A stretch of 64,000 nt of DNA, from positions 24,486,870 through 24,550,869 of the forward strand of contig NC_054548.1 in assembly GCF_017654505.1 (NCBI RefSeq), in the 5' to 3' direction. Positions within the stretch are counted from its first letter, which is position 1, and every line of letters starts with the position of its first letter. Positions 1-12,900 of this stretch are shown piece after piece. The DNA comes from Polyodon spathula. Taxonomy: Eukaryota; Chordata; Actinopteri; Acipenseriformes; Polyodontidae. Below the pieces are notes generated by a model. It saw nothing but the letters and a program-made list of their open reading frames with translations, had not been told where the DNA came from and made no database searches. The translations under genes and the position numbers were made by a program.

Positions 1-1200
1 GGCTGTTCATCTCACTATTAACTTCCTTGCTGCTAGATTCAGGAGCAGACATGGACATTGCAAATGGAAATTACATGGCAAAATATTGAAGCAGACACAC
101 ATGTCATAGCAGAAATACAAAGCAAAACACACTAAAAAGCTTTGCAATTTGTACTGTATATGAATAATTTATAAAGGATGGGAGAAGAACAAACTAGTGA
201 CTGTGGAACCCCTTGATAATGAAGGTCAAGATACAGGTAATAAATGGTAATGTTTTTGTTCTATCCAAAGATGAATGCACTAGCAAAAGCCACAAGGCAG
301 TGACATCAGCTCCCAAGCAACAAGCTCCTATGTTGTGAGAATGGATTATTTCAATGCAGCGGGTTTGTGCATTTGAGAAAGGAGAGGAAGAGGAAAAAAT
401 TAGTTGGAGTTGATGAGAAGCAATTACCCTCCGCTGTACAAATTTAAATGGTGTTCTGCTTTTTACACGAAAAATGAGAAAAAGCAGGTTGCGTAGAGGT
501 TTTATACCGGACCCTGACGCATCCGATAAAACGAGAGAGTGGTTGTACAGTATTTATTTGTTAGCCTATTTGTTTTCCTATGGGTCTCTCGTTATATCGT
601 GACCCTCGATATATATCAGATTTATACTGGAGCCGACACTCACAGTGGGTGGCGTGTATATATGTTGCTAAAGGCCAGCATACAGTACAATGGACATTTT
701 ATGTTGCACAACATTGATAAAAATGAGTTGTTTACAAATGTTGCTAATGTATACAGTACAAGGAAGCAGCTGAAAATATAAACATACTATATTTCTGGAA
801 ACTTTTGCTGTTGTGTAATATTACAGCACTGTAGATAATGCATGTTGATTTGAGAGATGATCTGGTAATTTTAAAGAAAACGAACACACCACTATACTGT
901 GAAGTTCTCTCCTGCTGGCTTCTATTACCAAGATGCATGGGTGTCTAATTAATACGGGGTTGATTCATCAGTTCAATAACACCTCCATTACGAAGTGCTT
1001 GTAGAGAAAGACTGTCCACCTCTTCGTGGATTCCACTGTGCGCCAGTGGTTTGAATACTTGACTAACTGCCTTCCAGGTGTGTTTGTAGGCCCTGTCTTT
1101 CATATGGAAGATTTCATATGGAAGATACATAAGCAATTAGGAAATAACACTTATACCCAGGAACAAAAAAAAAAAAAAAAAAATTGTTACACTGTGTTGT
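1..1200. other. 5' flank, no gene seen
   Basis: AT-rich sequence with no open frame that resembles a known protein and no exon with convincing splice sites. A run of about 19 A residues sits near 1165-1183, just before a decayed CR1 fragment. Nothing else could be assigned here. Confidence 0.6.
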
Positions 1201-1214
1201 AAGTATAAAATGAA

Positions 1215-1800
1215 TGGTCTGGAAACAGAGGAAGAGGACTTTGAAAAATATCTCAGGGTTGTAGTGGCGTCATCATATCTCACCAATGTGGTGAGGCAAT
1301 CAAAAAGGAAACTAGAATGTTAGGTTATATTGCAAAAAGTGTGGAATACAAGTCTAGAGAGGTCCTGCTAAGATTATACAATGCCCTAGTTAGACCCCAC
1401 CTAGAATACTGTGTGCAGTGTTAGTCACCTCACTACAAAAAATACATCTTTGCATTTGAGAAAGTACAGAGAAGGGCAACTAGGCTGATACCAGCACTCA
1501 ATGAGATGAGCTGTGAGGACAGGTTAAAATAATTAAATCTCTTCAGCCTAGAAAAAAAGGGAAAGAGGGGACTTGATTAAAAATCATCAATGGTAATGAT
1601 AAAGTTAACCTAAGACACAACTTCAAATTCAGCACAGAGAACAAGAGAGCAGAAGAGGAAGCTGAGTAAAGGTACATTAAGAAAAGAAGACAAGAAGCAC
1701 TTTCTTCCAGTTCAAAATGCATGGAATAGCCTACCAGGTGAAGTAGGATCTAAAGCACTGAGAACAAACTTTAGATTACAAAAGATTGCCTGAATTTGAC
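1215..1800 (+). mobile_element. Degenerate CR1-type LINE fragment, 3' part of ORF2
   Basis: Read on the + strand this matches the C-terminal part of the CR1 reverse-transcriptase protein seen in the better copy at 16.4-18.8 kb. The recognisable stretch covers the segments reading roughly as YNALVRPHLEYCVQ and KVQRRATRLIP. Frameshifts and stops interrupt it, so it cannot be translated. It is an old, 5'-truncated insertion. Confidence 0.8.
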
Positions 1801-2369
1801 CCATTGTTTATTATAGTGCATCCAAAAAACCGTGCAGTGCTTTACTTTTCTGTGTTTCATATAGTACTGTTTTGCGTAAAATAGAAGTAAAACCATTTGT
1901 CAAACAAGCTTATCGATAACAGTGTTCCACATTGCTTGAAATATAGCTTTAATCCTATTTGGTACAGCCGTTTTGGCACATTTTGCTGCAAAAGACTTCA
2001 TGGGGTCAGGTTATAAATCAGAGTAATCACTCTGGCCTTACGTGTTCTATTGCTTCCTAACCCTATTGATTGACACACACACATCAAATCTATGCAGCTG
2101 CATGTATTTCAAATCATTGTTTTGTATCGATTTCTATCTGGGGAAACTAATCTTTGTAAATAATCTTTCTGTATGTTCTGTAACTATCATAGAGCATGCC
2201 TTTAAACATAATTTAAAGCATGTACTGTTTTTTATTTTTTTTATTTTTTTTTATGTAAATGTTACAAAATGCAAATCAAACAATCTGAGAGTGCTTAAGA
2301 GACATCCAGTTCTCATTATGATTCTCAATAACAGCTAAAAGAACACTTTGGACACAAGTTCCATTATAG
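1801..2369. other. Intergenic, nothing recognised
   Basis: No gene or element is recognised. The stretch includes a T-rich tract near 2230-2255 and a short non-coding open frame without homology that I can see. Confidence 0.5.
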
Positions 2370-2510
2370 CACTGCGGATAAGCACAAAAAATAGGCAAGA
2401 TTGTGCATTTTTCATACAAATGTGAAACTTTGCATAATTATCCAACTTCAGGTATCTGAACATTTTCTGACATAGTGCCAATTAATCAACACACCCTGGC
2501 GGCCTATACC

Positions 2511-2522
2511 GCCACCTAGTGG
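2511..2522 (-). promoter_or_regulatory. CTCF-like core motif, left arm of inverted repeat
   Basis: The minus strand reads CCACTAGGTGGC, a full match to the CTCF core CCASYAGRKGGC. It lies in the left arm of the long inverted repeat. A motif match alone does not show binding. Confidence 0.45.
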
Positions 2523-2938
2523 CCGACCCGAGCAAGCAGTCTACCAGTTGAAGGGTTTTCAACCATTAAGGCTCAATTAAGGCTCAAGATTGCTCTAAAT
2601 GTTGGCATGAATGTGATGAAACAATCAAAGATATGAGCAAATATCGCTGCATAATATCTGTTTCATGCACATTTTGGCCATTAGTTTTCTAAGTTACAGT
2701 TCCAGGTACTTGTAAAGACCTCAAAAACTGCATTGATAACTGTGGAGTAAAATTATACACAATACTATCAATTCAAAAGTTTCTGTATTGACCATTTTGC
2801 CACAAACCTAACCCCTCTCCCTGCCTTTACCAAAATTCAGAAAATGCCACAAAATGGAATAAAACCATGGCATGTCTTTTACTCCACAGCTATCAGGTAT
2901 TTACAAGTACCTTGAACTGTAACCTAGAAAACTAGAAG

Positions 2939-2950
2939 CCACCAGGGGGT
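2939..2950 (+). promoter_or_regulatory. CTCF-like motif, right arm of inverted repeat
   Basis: The plus strand reads CCACCAGGGGGT, 11 of 12 positions of the CTCF core with T replacing the final C. It lies at the mirror position of the 2511 motif, so the two point outward from the repeat. Confidence 0.35.
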
Positions 2951-3064
2951 GCTGATCAATTGGCATTTATCAGAAAATGTTCAGCACCTAAAGTTGTATA
3001 AGAATGCAGTTTCACACTTGAAATATGAAAAAGTGTACAATGAATGTGCTTATCCGCTGTTTAC

Positions 3065-4364
3065 CACAAAGTGTGACGATAATAGGTTAAAGGATTTTAA
3101 AAGACTTCATAAAATGAAACTGGCATGTCTGCTGGTTGTGGGGTCAATACAAATAGCACATGAAATGAAATCTAATCTTTATATATATAAGAAGATGTTA
3201 TTTTGGTTGATATTGAAAATGGAATGCATTTTTTTTTAGATGATAAATTCATCATTGTAAATCATGCATAACACAATTCATTATTTTCAACTTTATATTG
3301 GTTCTTTTTTTTTAACCTGGACAATACAAATTTGTATCATCAGATCTGATTTGAAAAAGAACCGTCAAAAGCTATCAAGTAGTTTAGACAGAAACACCAT
3401 TCCAGACCAGTTTATAGAAGCATAAGAAGTGTTGTTCTTGGCAGGATATGTTGAATGTTTATATTGCAACTTTTTAACTTGGTATTAATTCATTGTTCAT
3501 GTGCCCTGGTCTGTATTGTGTCTGAAATCAGTTTGAGTCATTTTTGCTGCAATTACTCAAATGCTGTGTAATTTATTTATTTTTTTTAGCTGATGTTATC
3601 CTGAGGTCAGAGCAGCTCTTCTGCTCTTGTTGCCTACCACAGACATGTAACCCAAGCTTGTTCAGTCAAAGTCAAGTTTATTTTTGTATCGCTGGCAATA
3701 AACAGCTGTCCACTAGATGGCATCAGCTCTTCTATACAGATACTTTGCCGATCTAGAGTGGGTTATATCTATGGCAGGAAACTGGAAGAACAACTACTTT
3801 CAAGCACTTACTCTGTAATTACCTGCACAGCCTGTAGGGGTTGCTGGGGGGTGATTGAAACCTACTTGTGCCGAGAATTATTAAACTTTAAAACATATTT
3901 CAAACATGTTTGAACTCTATTGATCACTTTATAACATGAACATGAAATACATATGAATTATATAGCAATCAGATATTGCATATCAATTAAGGATACAGGA
4001 TTTATACACAGCTAAGTTATATGTCTTCATTATGTTTTATTAGCAAATCCTATTAAAATGTATTAAAAAAAAAAAACTTTGTTGTAAATCTTGCATGTGA
4101 ACCAGCACGTCACGTATTATATTAATAATAATACATTTAAATATATTATCAATGGTATATGTTTACTATTTATTGAACTCACAGTAATACATAACTTTAA
4201 TAGTATATATGCATGCTGAGTAAGAAAAGCCTTTTCCACCTAGTGCAAAGCTGTGTATTGCCAGCAAAACAAAAACAAACTTGATTGTGAGTAGCTGTTC
4301 ACTATTTGGCACTGGCTCTTAATTCTAAGATTCTGGTTATTCTTTCCAGGGTTACACAAGTGTA
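3065..4364. other. Intergenic, no gene; CTCF-like motif inside
   Basis: AT-rich sequence without an identifiable gene. The one notable site is CCACTAGATGGC at 3710-3721, a full CTCF core match on the + strand, listed separately. Confidence 0.5.
3710..3721 (+). promoter_or_regulatory. CTCF-like core motif
   Basis: CCACTAGATGGC on the + strand matches CCASYAGRKGGC at all 12 positions. It faces the NFKBIZ gene 2.7 kb downstream. Confidence 0.45.
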
Positions 4365-4365
4365 T

Positions 4366-4640
4366 AAGAACATAAGAAAATGTTACAAACGAGAGGAGGC
4401 CATTCAGCCCATCTAAGATCCTCCAGTTCCTAGTATGTGATTGAACTCAAACGCTGTCAAATTAGGTCTTAAGGGATCTCTGTGATTCTGCCTCAACTTC
4501 ATGACAATGTAGCCCATTCTATACCCTCACCACTCTATGTCAACAAGTGTCACCTTTCCTCTGTCCTAAGTCTACTTCCACTTAATTTCAAACAGTGCCC
4601 TCTGGTCCTGCTTTCTGTACTTCGCCTAAAGTAATGGTTA
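4366..4640 (-). mobile_element. CR1-type LINE 3' end fragment
   Basis: On the + strand it starts with TAAGAACATAAGAA, then the GAGAGGAGGCCATT block that opens every CR1 3' end in this window. It is therefore a minus-strand insertion with its octamer tail on the left. The rest is a diverged 3' region without an open frame. Confidence 0.75.
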
Positions 4641-5220
4641 GTTAACTATATCAACAACTCCTATTCATGTCCGCCTTTTTCCTTTTGTTTCTATGTCAGA
4701 CCACTAGAACAGAAGGGCTGGTTCACGCGATAACATTTATTTGTATTAGCACTAAACTCATTGCTGATGCTGGTCTGTGCGTACACATTCATCGTTTCAA
4801 TGCCTTTCACTTCGTATATATTTTGTTATTCTTTAATGACAAAGTTCTCAGTATTGCATACGCTCCATTGGTGGTATGGCGGTATACAAAATAAATCAAG
4901 AAAACACACTTTATATGGTGGCCTAAACAATTCCATATGTATTTTGTAAATAACATTAAAAAACAAAACACGCTTGATAAAAAAAAAAAAAAGAACAGAA
5001 GATTGTAAAAGACCCTTTGTACAGTGTGTTTGTTTTATTCGCTAATAATGTAGCACCTCCTAGGTCCTTATTTTGAGCTGTACCTGTGATAAAGAACTTT
5101 GTATTGTGCTAATATAGGACAATATATGTGCCAACATTTAGAGCTCTAACATAAGTATGAATTTAACAGTCGCCCGATGTCTTGATCCACATGAATTGAC
5201 TCCGTTTCAGGTTTTGGGCG
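4641..5220. other. Intergenic, nothing recognised
   Basis: AT-rich sequence with an A-run at about 4980-4992. Short open frames here show no protein similarity and no splice context. Confidence 0.5.
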
Positions 5221-5226
5221 CAGCCA

Positions 5227-5236
5227 GGGAATCCCC
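5227..5236 (+). promoter_or_regulatory. NF-kB consensus site 1 upstream of NFKBIZ
   Basis: GGGAATCCCC fits the kB consensus GGGRNNYYCC at every position. It lies about 1.2 kb upstream of the NFKBIZ start codon and 24 bp before a second kB site. Confidence 0.5.
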
Positions 5237-5260
5237 ACCTTCAGGCATGTTGTGTTTCTC

Positions 5261-5270
5261 GGGAATTTCC
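5261..5270 (+). promoter_or_regulatory. NF-kB consensus site 2 upstream of NFKBIZ
   Basis: GGGAATTTCC is a full match to GGGRNNYYCC and one of the strongest kB forms for Rel-family dimers. The pairing with 5227-5236 upstream of a known NF-kB-induced gene makes a regulatory role plausible. Confidence 0.55.
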
Positions 5271-5279
5271 AAACACACA

Positions 5280-6230
5280 AACAGGTCCTACGTTCATTAA
5301 ACAAATATAATAGTTAAAAAAATGTAGAATAACGAGATCCATATAATTGAGTTTGGCAACTAGGGAATTTTTGCAGTTACCAGAAGAAGGAAATGAGGAA
5401 ATTATTTAATAAAAAATCTGATTGAAAATAATTCACTAAGCCACTAGCAACTATTGTGGTGTGATCGTTAATGTATTGGGGAGAGCTTTATCACGAGCAA
5501 AACGTTTATTTTTACACGAGTAAAACCAGCTGATCAACAAAATGAAGGTACTGTGAACACCATTCACTTTGATTTTGTTGTACCTCTTTCATGTCTCGTT
5601 AAATGTAAATGCATTAAATAATGACATGTTAGTAATTAGCTGAGTGTTTGTTGATAATGCAACTTCCAACTGAGTCCGGTACTATTAGTACATGAAAAGG
5701 ACTGTAAATCAAGATAGGGGTAGTGATGGCGTATGGACCATGAGTCCCCTGCACACCGCAGTGACAATGATGTGGACAATATAAACATTTCAGTGAATTC
5801 AGTAATAATAACTGTACAAAGGGTTGATACAATTTTTAACACAAGGCGTCACTACAACACCATACACTTGAACTGGTCTTCTCTGACTCAGTTGTAAAGA
5901 GAGAGAAAACGCGTTTAACTGTTCATCAGCCCCGTACAGGTAGTTGAAAAGCATGAGGTATGTGAACTGGATTATTTATTAATACAGAAGGTTTGGGCAC
6001 ACGCTTTCTTTTTATACATTTTTGTCTTATTATTTCTGTGTTAATGATATAAGTAATTATCTTTGTAATTGTTGGACTGTTCTGTGTGATTTAAATGGTT
6101 TAGTGGTACCATGGACATTGATGCACTTATATCGTATGCCAACATATGCATAACTTTGTTATTGGTTTTGTAAAATAAAACAAATATAAATATAAACAAA
6201 CACAAAATGATTTACACTACTTGTTCCAAA
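5280..6230. other. NFKBIZ distal 5' flank, no exon recognised
   Basis: No coding exon is seen. The region could hold a non-coding 5' exon or enhancer sequence of NFKBIZ, but nothing in it decides this. Confidence 0.4.
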
Positions 6231-6234
6231 ACCC

Positions 6235-6452
6235 GAGTAGGCGTCCCTTTTGTTCCACCCTGGGTCAGATGTAGCCAATGGTGTCTCTGCAACCCGAAAC
6301 TTCCCATTTTCAATTGGTTAAACACAATGTGAAAGAAGCACCTCTGTCATAAAACTTCTCATAACTGAATCCGACTGCTGAAGTGTTGAGAAACAAAGCG
6401 AGCGAGTTACTCCCAAAATACAAGGTTAGGGAAAGCAAAAGCTCTGTGAAAA
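6235..6452 (+). promoter_or_regulatory. Candidate NFKBIZ core promoter and 5' UTR
   Basis: A CCAAT box lies at 6275-6279 and a second, inverted one (ATTGG) near 6313. A kB-like site reads GGGAAGTTTC on the minus strand at 6296-6305, one base off consensus. A TATA-like CATAAAAC lies at 6348-6355. Transcription from about 6380 would give a 5' UTR near 70 nt before the ATG at 6453. This is inference from motif spacing, and no transcript evidence was available. Confidence 0.5.
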
Positions 6453-6687
6453 ATGATAGTAGACAGGATTACCGAACACAGTGGGGACCTCCTGGACCTC
6501 GAATGTGGGTTGATGACAAGTCCCATCAATCTGGGTTATTTCTATGGGGACTCCCCGGCGTCGAGCAACCAGTCCGGCTCCCCTGAGTCTCACTATTCCC
6601 CCTGTTCTCCAAATTCTGACTCGGAATCTTCCAGCAGCTGGAGCTCCGCCGGGTGCTACGCCAGTCCAGACGGATCCACCGAAAACG
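6453..6687 (+). CDS. nfkbiz: NFKBIZ coding exon 1
   Basis: Encodes residues 1-78 plus the first base of Gly79. It contains the conserved LMTSP..L.YFYG segment and then a Ser-rich low-complexity run. The donor is ACG|GTAAAC. The following intron holds a GT-free A/C-rich tract and a TA microsatellite at about 6872-6922. Confidence 0.93.
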
Positions 6688-6869
6688 GTAAACAGACTTT
6701 CCAAATTTCTATCACCCGGAAAAACAAACAAACAAAAGAAACAAACAAACAAAAACAAACAAAAAAAAAAACAATTGACTGTTATGCGCGGTATTTAATG
6801 GAAATTAATTTAAATTAAAGGTTATTTCTTCATGTACTCACTGATGTGTATGTAAAAGTAATATTAAAT

Positions 6870-6918
<49 letters not shown>

Positions 6919-9900
6919 ATATAAATTAAATTTAATTACCCAAAAAATTTCGCAAAACTAAGTAACTAATTTAATAAATAAATAAATAAAATTAATATTT
7001 TTTTTCTTTAATAACAGACAACCCGATTTTGTTAAAATAAAAACTTGATTTAACTTACCAGAATAGACTGTAAGATTTGTTTTAATTGAATAACACATGG
7101 AGGAAAATTAGCCAGTTTAATACAAATAAATCTCAAGTGGATTGGTGGGATTAGGAACCATTTTTGTTAGATAAGAAAAGAAAGTGAAAAGCCCCATAGT
7201 CAGATAATGAACCAATATGGACAGAATTTTAAGAACTGTTTTTAAGGCAGGTATTTTGAACAGATTCCCTTATGTTTACCAGTGTTTTGCAAAATGAGAC
7301 TAGACGAATAAACCTTTTCTAATTGGCAGCACTGTTTTGAGTTAACTGATTTTTATTTATTTATGTATTTATTTTGACAGTTGTTTTCGGGTCCTTGCCC
7401 AGCCAGGGGGTCATGTTGGTTGAGGTGCTGAGAAGACTACAATTACAATTCAGTTTTTTTTTCAGCTTTTTTTGAGAAACAAAAAGTCAAAAATAGAAAT
7501 TTTAAACAGTGAGAGCAGCCTATGTTTAGCTAGTTTAGGAAGAACGTTGTAAAGTACAGCCAGTACTAAATCCTGCTCTCCCTGTTGTTTTGGCAGGTCA
7601 GTCCCCAAGGGGGGGTGTGAAACAACAGAACAAAGGGTTCCAGGGAGTTCGTGTGAAAAACCCAGTGAAGGAGCTCCTGATGAACAAACGAAGCAACCAG
7701 ATATCGCAGAGCCCACAGCAGGAACACAACCAGGTAACTAGGGGAGATTCAGTAGGACAGATAACAGAAGCACTGTTACTGGTCAAGCCTCAATTAAACA
7801 CACACTGGGTACACTAAACATTTGTGGTTGTTTTAAACAAATGGCTGTCCATTCTAGTTCTGGTGTCCTTAAAGGCAGGATTTGGTGTTCCACTTGCTTT
7901 TGATAAGTTTAGATGCATGTTTTGATTAGAAATACTAAAAGAAACATACTTAACTCAATATTTAATCATTTGAAGACATTAAAAAAGACTTCTAGTCGAA
8001 ACGCTTCTCATTGAATGTATCATGTCTCTTTTAGCATTTGTAAGTTCTGCACTATAGTGTTTATTAGTTATTCTTAACTTTTTTTTTTATTAGACTGACA
8101 CCCAGTAGCCTATTCCATAGATTAACAAGTGAGAAAAGCAACCCTAACTCCAGCCTGTTCTGTTTTGTGAATAGGTGCAGTGGAGTACAGAAGGACCCGA
8201 GGAGTTTAAAGGTATGTATTGATTGTCGAGTTATACACAGCTTTAATAACAAGTGCACAAAGTGAGAAATTGAACCTCAGACTGTTACCGGGTTACAGGG
8301 TTCCTAACTTGTATTGTTTTTAATGACTTAATATATGTGTACATTGTTAATACATTTTCTACACCTTTCACCTGAGAAATATTAATAACAAATAACCCAA
8401 AAATAAGCCAGGAGAGCTGCTAAAATACTTGATATCAGAGTTTTAATTTTTTTTTTACTGTACATCTTTTACAATACTGTTTCTGGTTTCATGTGGTGTC
8501 TTTGGTTGACCGATCAATTGTGGAGATCATAATTTCTTTTTATAGGTTGTCCATATTCTTTTTAAAAGTCATTCCCTTACATTTCAATACGAACTTTAGA
8601 TTTGAAATGATAATAAGTAGTCTTAGATTATTACTATTGACAAACCGGGAGGTATAGAATCTTGTTGCCTAGTGTTTCTGCCAGTTAGCATAGCTCTCCA
8701 TGGTCTACATTCAGAGTCCTTTCTAAGTGTTGGTAACATACCTGTGTACTTTGGTTTTGACAGAGCTGAAAACGATCCTGTGTGAAGGAAAGAGACATGC
8801 ATCAGAGAATGTATTCGATGCTTTCAGTTACAAAAGAGCTGCTCCGTTTCATCTTCTGGTAACTCTTCCCTAATTTTGCAATTGTATGCCCCCTTTTATT
8901 CCTGTTTTCACCTAGTCCATTCTGTCTTTTTCCTAACATGTCTCTTATGTTTGTCTAATGTTCCAGACACCCCCCCAAACACCCACATCCATTGAGACCA
9001 TGGACAATGGCCAAAAGAACGAACCCAGAAGCTCAGAAGCAAACCCTAACATCCTGAACGTCATCCAAATGGTCAATGACAATGCCGCTCAGGTTTCCCT
9101 GACAACAGTGCAGTTTAATGGGGGTAATCCATCACAGGATCACCAGAGAGAGCAATATTATGAGTCTTATGGGGGGCAAGTTTCCATGGAGCCACAGGTT
9201 AGCAGCCCACCCCAAGCCAGTGATCCAGACCAGATGTTCCCCTTCTACTCTCCAGCCCAAATGCAAGAGTTCCCCTATACTTCACCATGCCTGGCCAGTG
9301 ATCAGTCACCTGGTTATCCAGCAACCCAGCCAGATATCCTGCAGTTCAACATTCCAAGCCAGGTTGGGAACCAAGAAGAGCAGAAGAACCCCCTCAACAT
9401 GCCAAGCATCTTCTCTTCCCCAGCCCCTCGGCTGGACCCTCAGATCTTCTCTGCTCCACAGCTTCCTTCAAAGTGTCCCCAGATTCCCCAGGAGCCCGTA
9501 GGCATGTCGTTCTTCCAGTGGCAGATTGAGCAGGAGGACAGGAAGTTGGCCAACATCTCCCAGGAACATCTTCTCTCCAAAGACGCTGACGGTGACATGT
9601 AAGTAGACAAAATAACAAACTGCTTCCAAAAGCCCACAACAAACCAGTGTAAACCATACATGAGTTGCTAGAACTGTCAGCTGCGTGTGATCATTTCTTT
9701 CATTATATTTATTAAATAAAATATGCACGCAGTCTTCAAAAAGATAAAGACTAAGGAACAACATAACTTTAAACAGCACTAACAATTAGGGTATGTGCAA
9801 TGGAAAATTCTAATTCCACTCTCTTCCTTAACAATGCAGTGGCTATTGATAGAGTGATCCCAAATTATTTTCTCATTTAAACATAAATGAACCAATTCAC

Positions 9901-12900
9901 AGTTGTCATCGATTGCAGTACCACGTGCTGCCATAACAGAATGGTGTAGCCAATGACACCAATGGTATTTTTTCAAACTTTTCTGCAAAGATTGCAGCAA
10001 GTTTAATTGAGATTAATGCTAATGTTTTTACTAGCTGGCTCAGGCTAACAGCTTTATCTCTTGTTCCTAGGTTCCTCCACATTGCCGTGGCCCAAGGAAG
10101 ACGAGCATTGTCCTACGTGCTTGCCAGGAAGATGGCTTCGTTTGGCATGTTGGATGTCAAGGAGCACAATGGCCAGGTAAGATCTCCTGCTCTGTAATCT
10201 GACTGCCAGAACACAGTTCTGATCCAGTCCAAATAATTCAATTATTGAAACCATGGCAAATTAAAATGTCCTTAAGATATCAGACAGTGTGGGGCTGCTT
10301 TTGAGAAAAAAGGCAACAAACAAATCAAAGTCCATTATTCTGGGTCAATATTTAACCAGTTCTTAAAATAGAGTTTAATCTCAAATTAACTAATTTATGG
10401 AAGGCAGGGCGTTGTTGGGGAGTCACTACCAGTAAGTGCATTTACTTCCTTGTAGAGTGTTACGTCACCTGCGTTGATAAGAGTGTTTTTCATTGTTTGT
10501 TTTTTTTTCTTGCAGAGTGCCCTGCAGGTTGCCGTGGCAGCAAACCAGCATCTGATTGTGCAGGACCTTCTGAGCCTGGGTGCACAAATAAACACAGCCG
10601 ACTGCTGGGGCAGGACACCACTGCATGTGTGTGCAGAGAAGGGTCACGCACAGGCTATCCAGGTAATGTTCTCCACCATGCAATTTAAATATTAAGTTAC
10701 AATTACTATTCTCAACTGTGAAGTATCATATAATAACAGTAAGACTATCAATTCCCTAACTACAGTATAAAAAATGCAACAGTGAAACATCACCCTTTCA
10801 ACCTTGTTCAATATAAAAATATATACAAATAAAAAAATCTAAGTGGTACATAGGCAGGTATTGTCCTGTCTGGGGCTTGCTGCTGTTTAACAGACTGATT
10901 ACTGAACATTTACTGAGCAGGCAAGGCAAGGGATTGCAGATTGATGAACTTCCATGGAATCTTACTCTGCATTGGTTAGAAATGAATCCCTGGTCTTGTG
11001 TTACTTTCTTCCTCATTCCCCAGTCCGCTTGGGTAACTTGATTCTGTCTGACAATTACAGACAGTAATGCACAGTATTTCCATAACAGTTTCAGCACACA
11101 AATGCCCATGTTTAGAAATCAAGAAAGGCGAGTCAAATGAGTTTATGTATTGTAGTTTATATCGAAATGTGTATAGCTGCATAGATCTCACTGTACCATG
11201 CAGGGCAAAGTGTGTGTACCTTTGATTTAACGTTGAGTTATTTTGTGTCTTGGCAGGCAATTCAGAAGGGAGTCCTTCAAAATGGCCAGCAACTGGATCT
11301 GGAGGCCATAAATTATGATGGTGAGTTTCTATTTTTCAATATGTTTCATTATATAAAATAGAAAATTGGTACCAGATAATTGGATAATTCCCACTGTAAT
11401 GCCCATTTCCAAATACTTATCGTGATACAATGCTTAGCCACCCCTCTGTAGTATTATTTTTTAAATCCAGCCTCACCAACCCGAATTTTTCATATGCAGT
11501 ACATTGTGTTGCTGGACAGGAAAAACAGAATCTAGGGACGTAAATAAAGTCGCTTTTCTTGTTTAAAAAATGCTTGGGCATTACAGGGTTAAGTTGTTTG
11601 TAGACAGTTTTCCTGCTCGCGCTTTGGCCCTTATGTCAGTAGTGTGAAATCTCAGTGAGGAAGAGATTGTAAGGAGGTGCCTCTGCTTTGCTTCAGGTAT
11701 GACAGCGCTGCACCTTGCGGTGGTCTCCCACAATGCTGGGGTGCAGGAGCTCCAGAAAACCCTGCAGCCCCGTTCTCCCCACATCCAGGGTCTGCTGATC
11801 AAGAACAAGAGGCTGGTGGACTGTATCAAAACTCTCCTTCAGATGGGAGCAACCGTCCATTCTAGGGTGAGTCTGGTGCACCTACCATCCTCTCTAGGGA
11901 TGTTATTCAGCTTCAATATCACATGTTTTTTTAAAGTTTTACTCATGGATAACTATACAGAGCATCAAAAGAAACTTATCACTATTACAACACATTTATT
12001 TTTGAAAAAAAGTGTAACCAGACACACTCTGTCAATGACAGTCCACGAACTGGAAGACCAAGCGTCATAACACCTGCCCAAGATCGACAAATTGTTTTGC
12101 AGCATCTTTGTAATGTCAGTTGTTAATCAGCACAATAAAAGTCACTGCACCTGCTCCAAAACAGAGTTTGTCATTTTTTGATCACATCTAGTGAATTTTA
12201 TCCAAATGTAGTTTCTTTTGATGCTCAAATATAGGTGATACTTTTCTTTTGATGCTCGGTATATATACTGTTACATTATCCTAGTTAGCTTTTGCTAAAG
12301 TTGTCACTTTAAGGGGATTGTGTTGATATTATTAACTTTGTATTTTATTTGGTGTCATTTCAGGACAGGAAGAGTGGCCGCACAGCAGTGCATATTGCTG
12401 CAGAAGAGGCCAACTTGGAACTGCTTCAGCTGTTCCTGGACCAGCCTGACAGCTTCACGATCGTTAATACAAAGGTATGACATGTCTGAACGGCATTGGT
12501 GCGGTATGTTTACAGTTAATAACAGAACTCAGGGTTTCAAGCTTTGTGTATCCTGACCCCTCTCCCCTTCTCTCCTCAGTTGTATAATGGAAACACGGCT
12601 CTCCACATTGCTGCCAGCCTGCAGAACCGTGTGGCTCAGCTGAATGCGGTGCGTCTGCTCATGAGGAAAGGGGCTGACCCCAGCACCCGGAACCTGGAGA
12701 ACGAGCAGCCCCAAAACCTGGTGCCGGATGGGCCTGTGGGGGAGCAGGTAGACTGGATATTCTAGTTTGTTCCTAGCCATTGATATGCACAACAGTACAT
12801 AAACCAATACTAGGGATGCATTGATAGTAACCTGCTCCTGTTCTCTCTCCTGCCCTCAGGTCCGGCGCATTCTGAAGGGGAAAGCAGTGAAGATACACAG

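Larger units (their letters stand above)
2370..3064. repeat. Long imperfect inverted repeat (palindromic MITE-like element)
   Basis: The left arm begins near 2372 with TGCGGATAAGCAC, and the right arm ends near 3060 with its complement GTGCTTATCCGC. Further in, the two arms keep matching: the GTGAAACT segments, CTGAACATTTTCTGA, the CCAATT segment, TTTTCTA.GTTACAGTTC, GGTACTTGTAAA and CTGTGGAGTAAAA all recur as reverse complements. The whole unit of about 690 bp could fold into a long hairpin, as non-autonomous DNA transposons do. No clear target-site duplication or transposase remnant was found. Both arms carry a CTCF-like motif. Confidence 0.7.
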
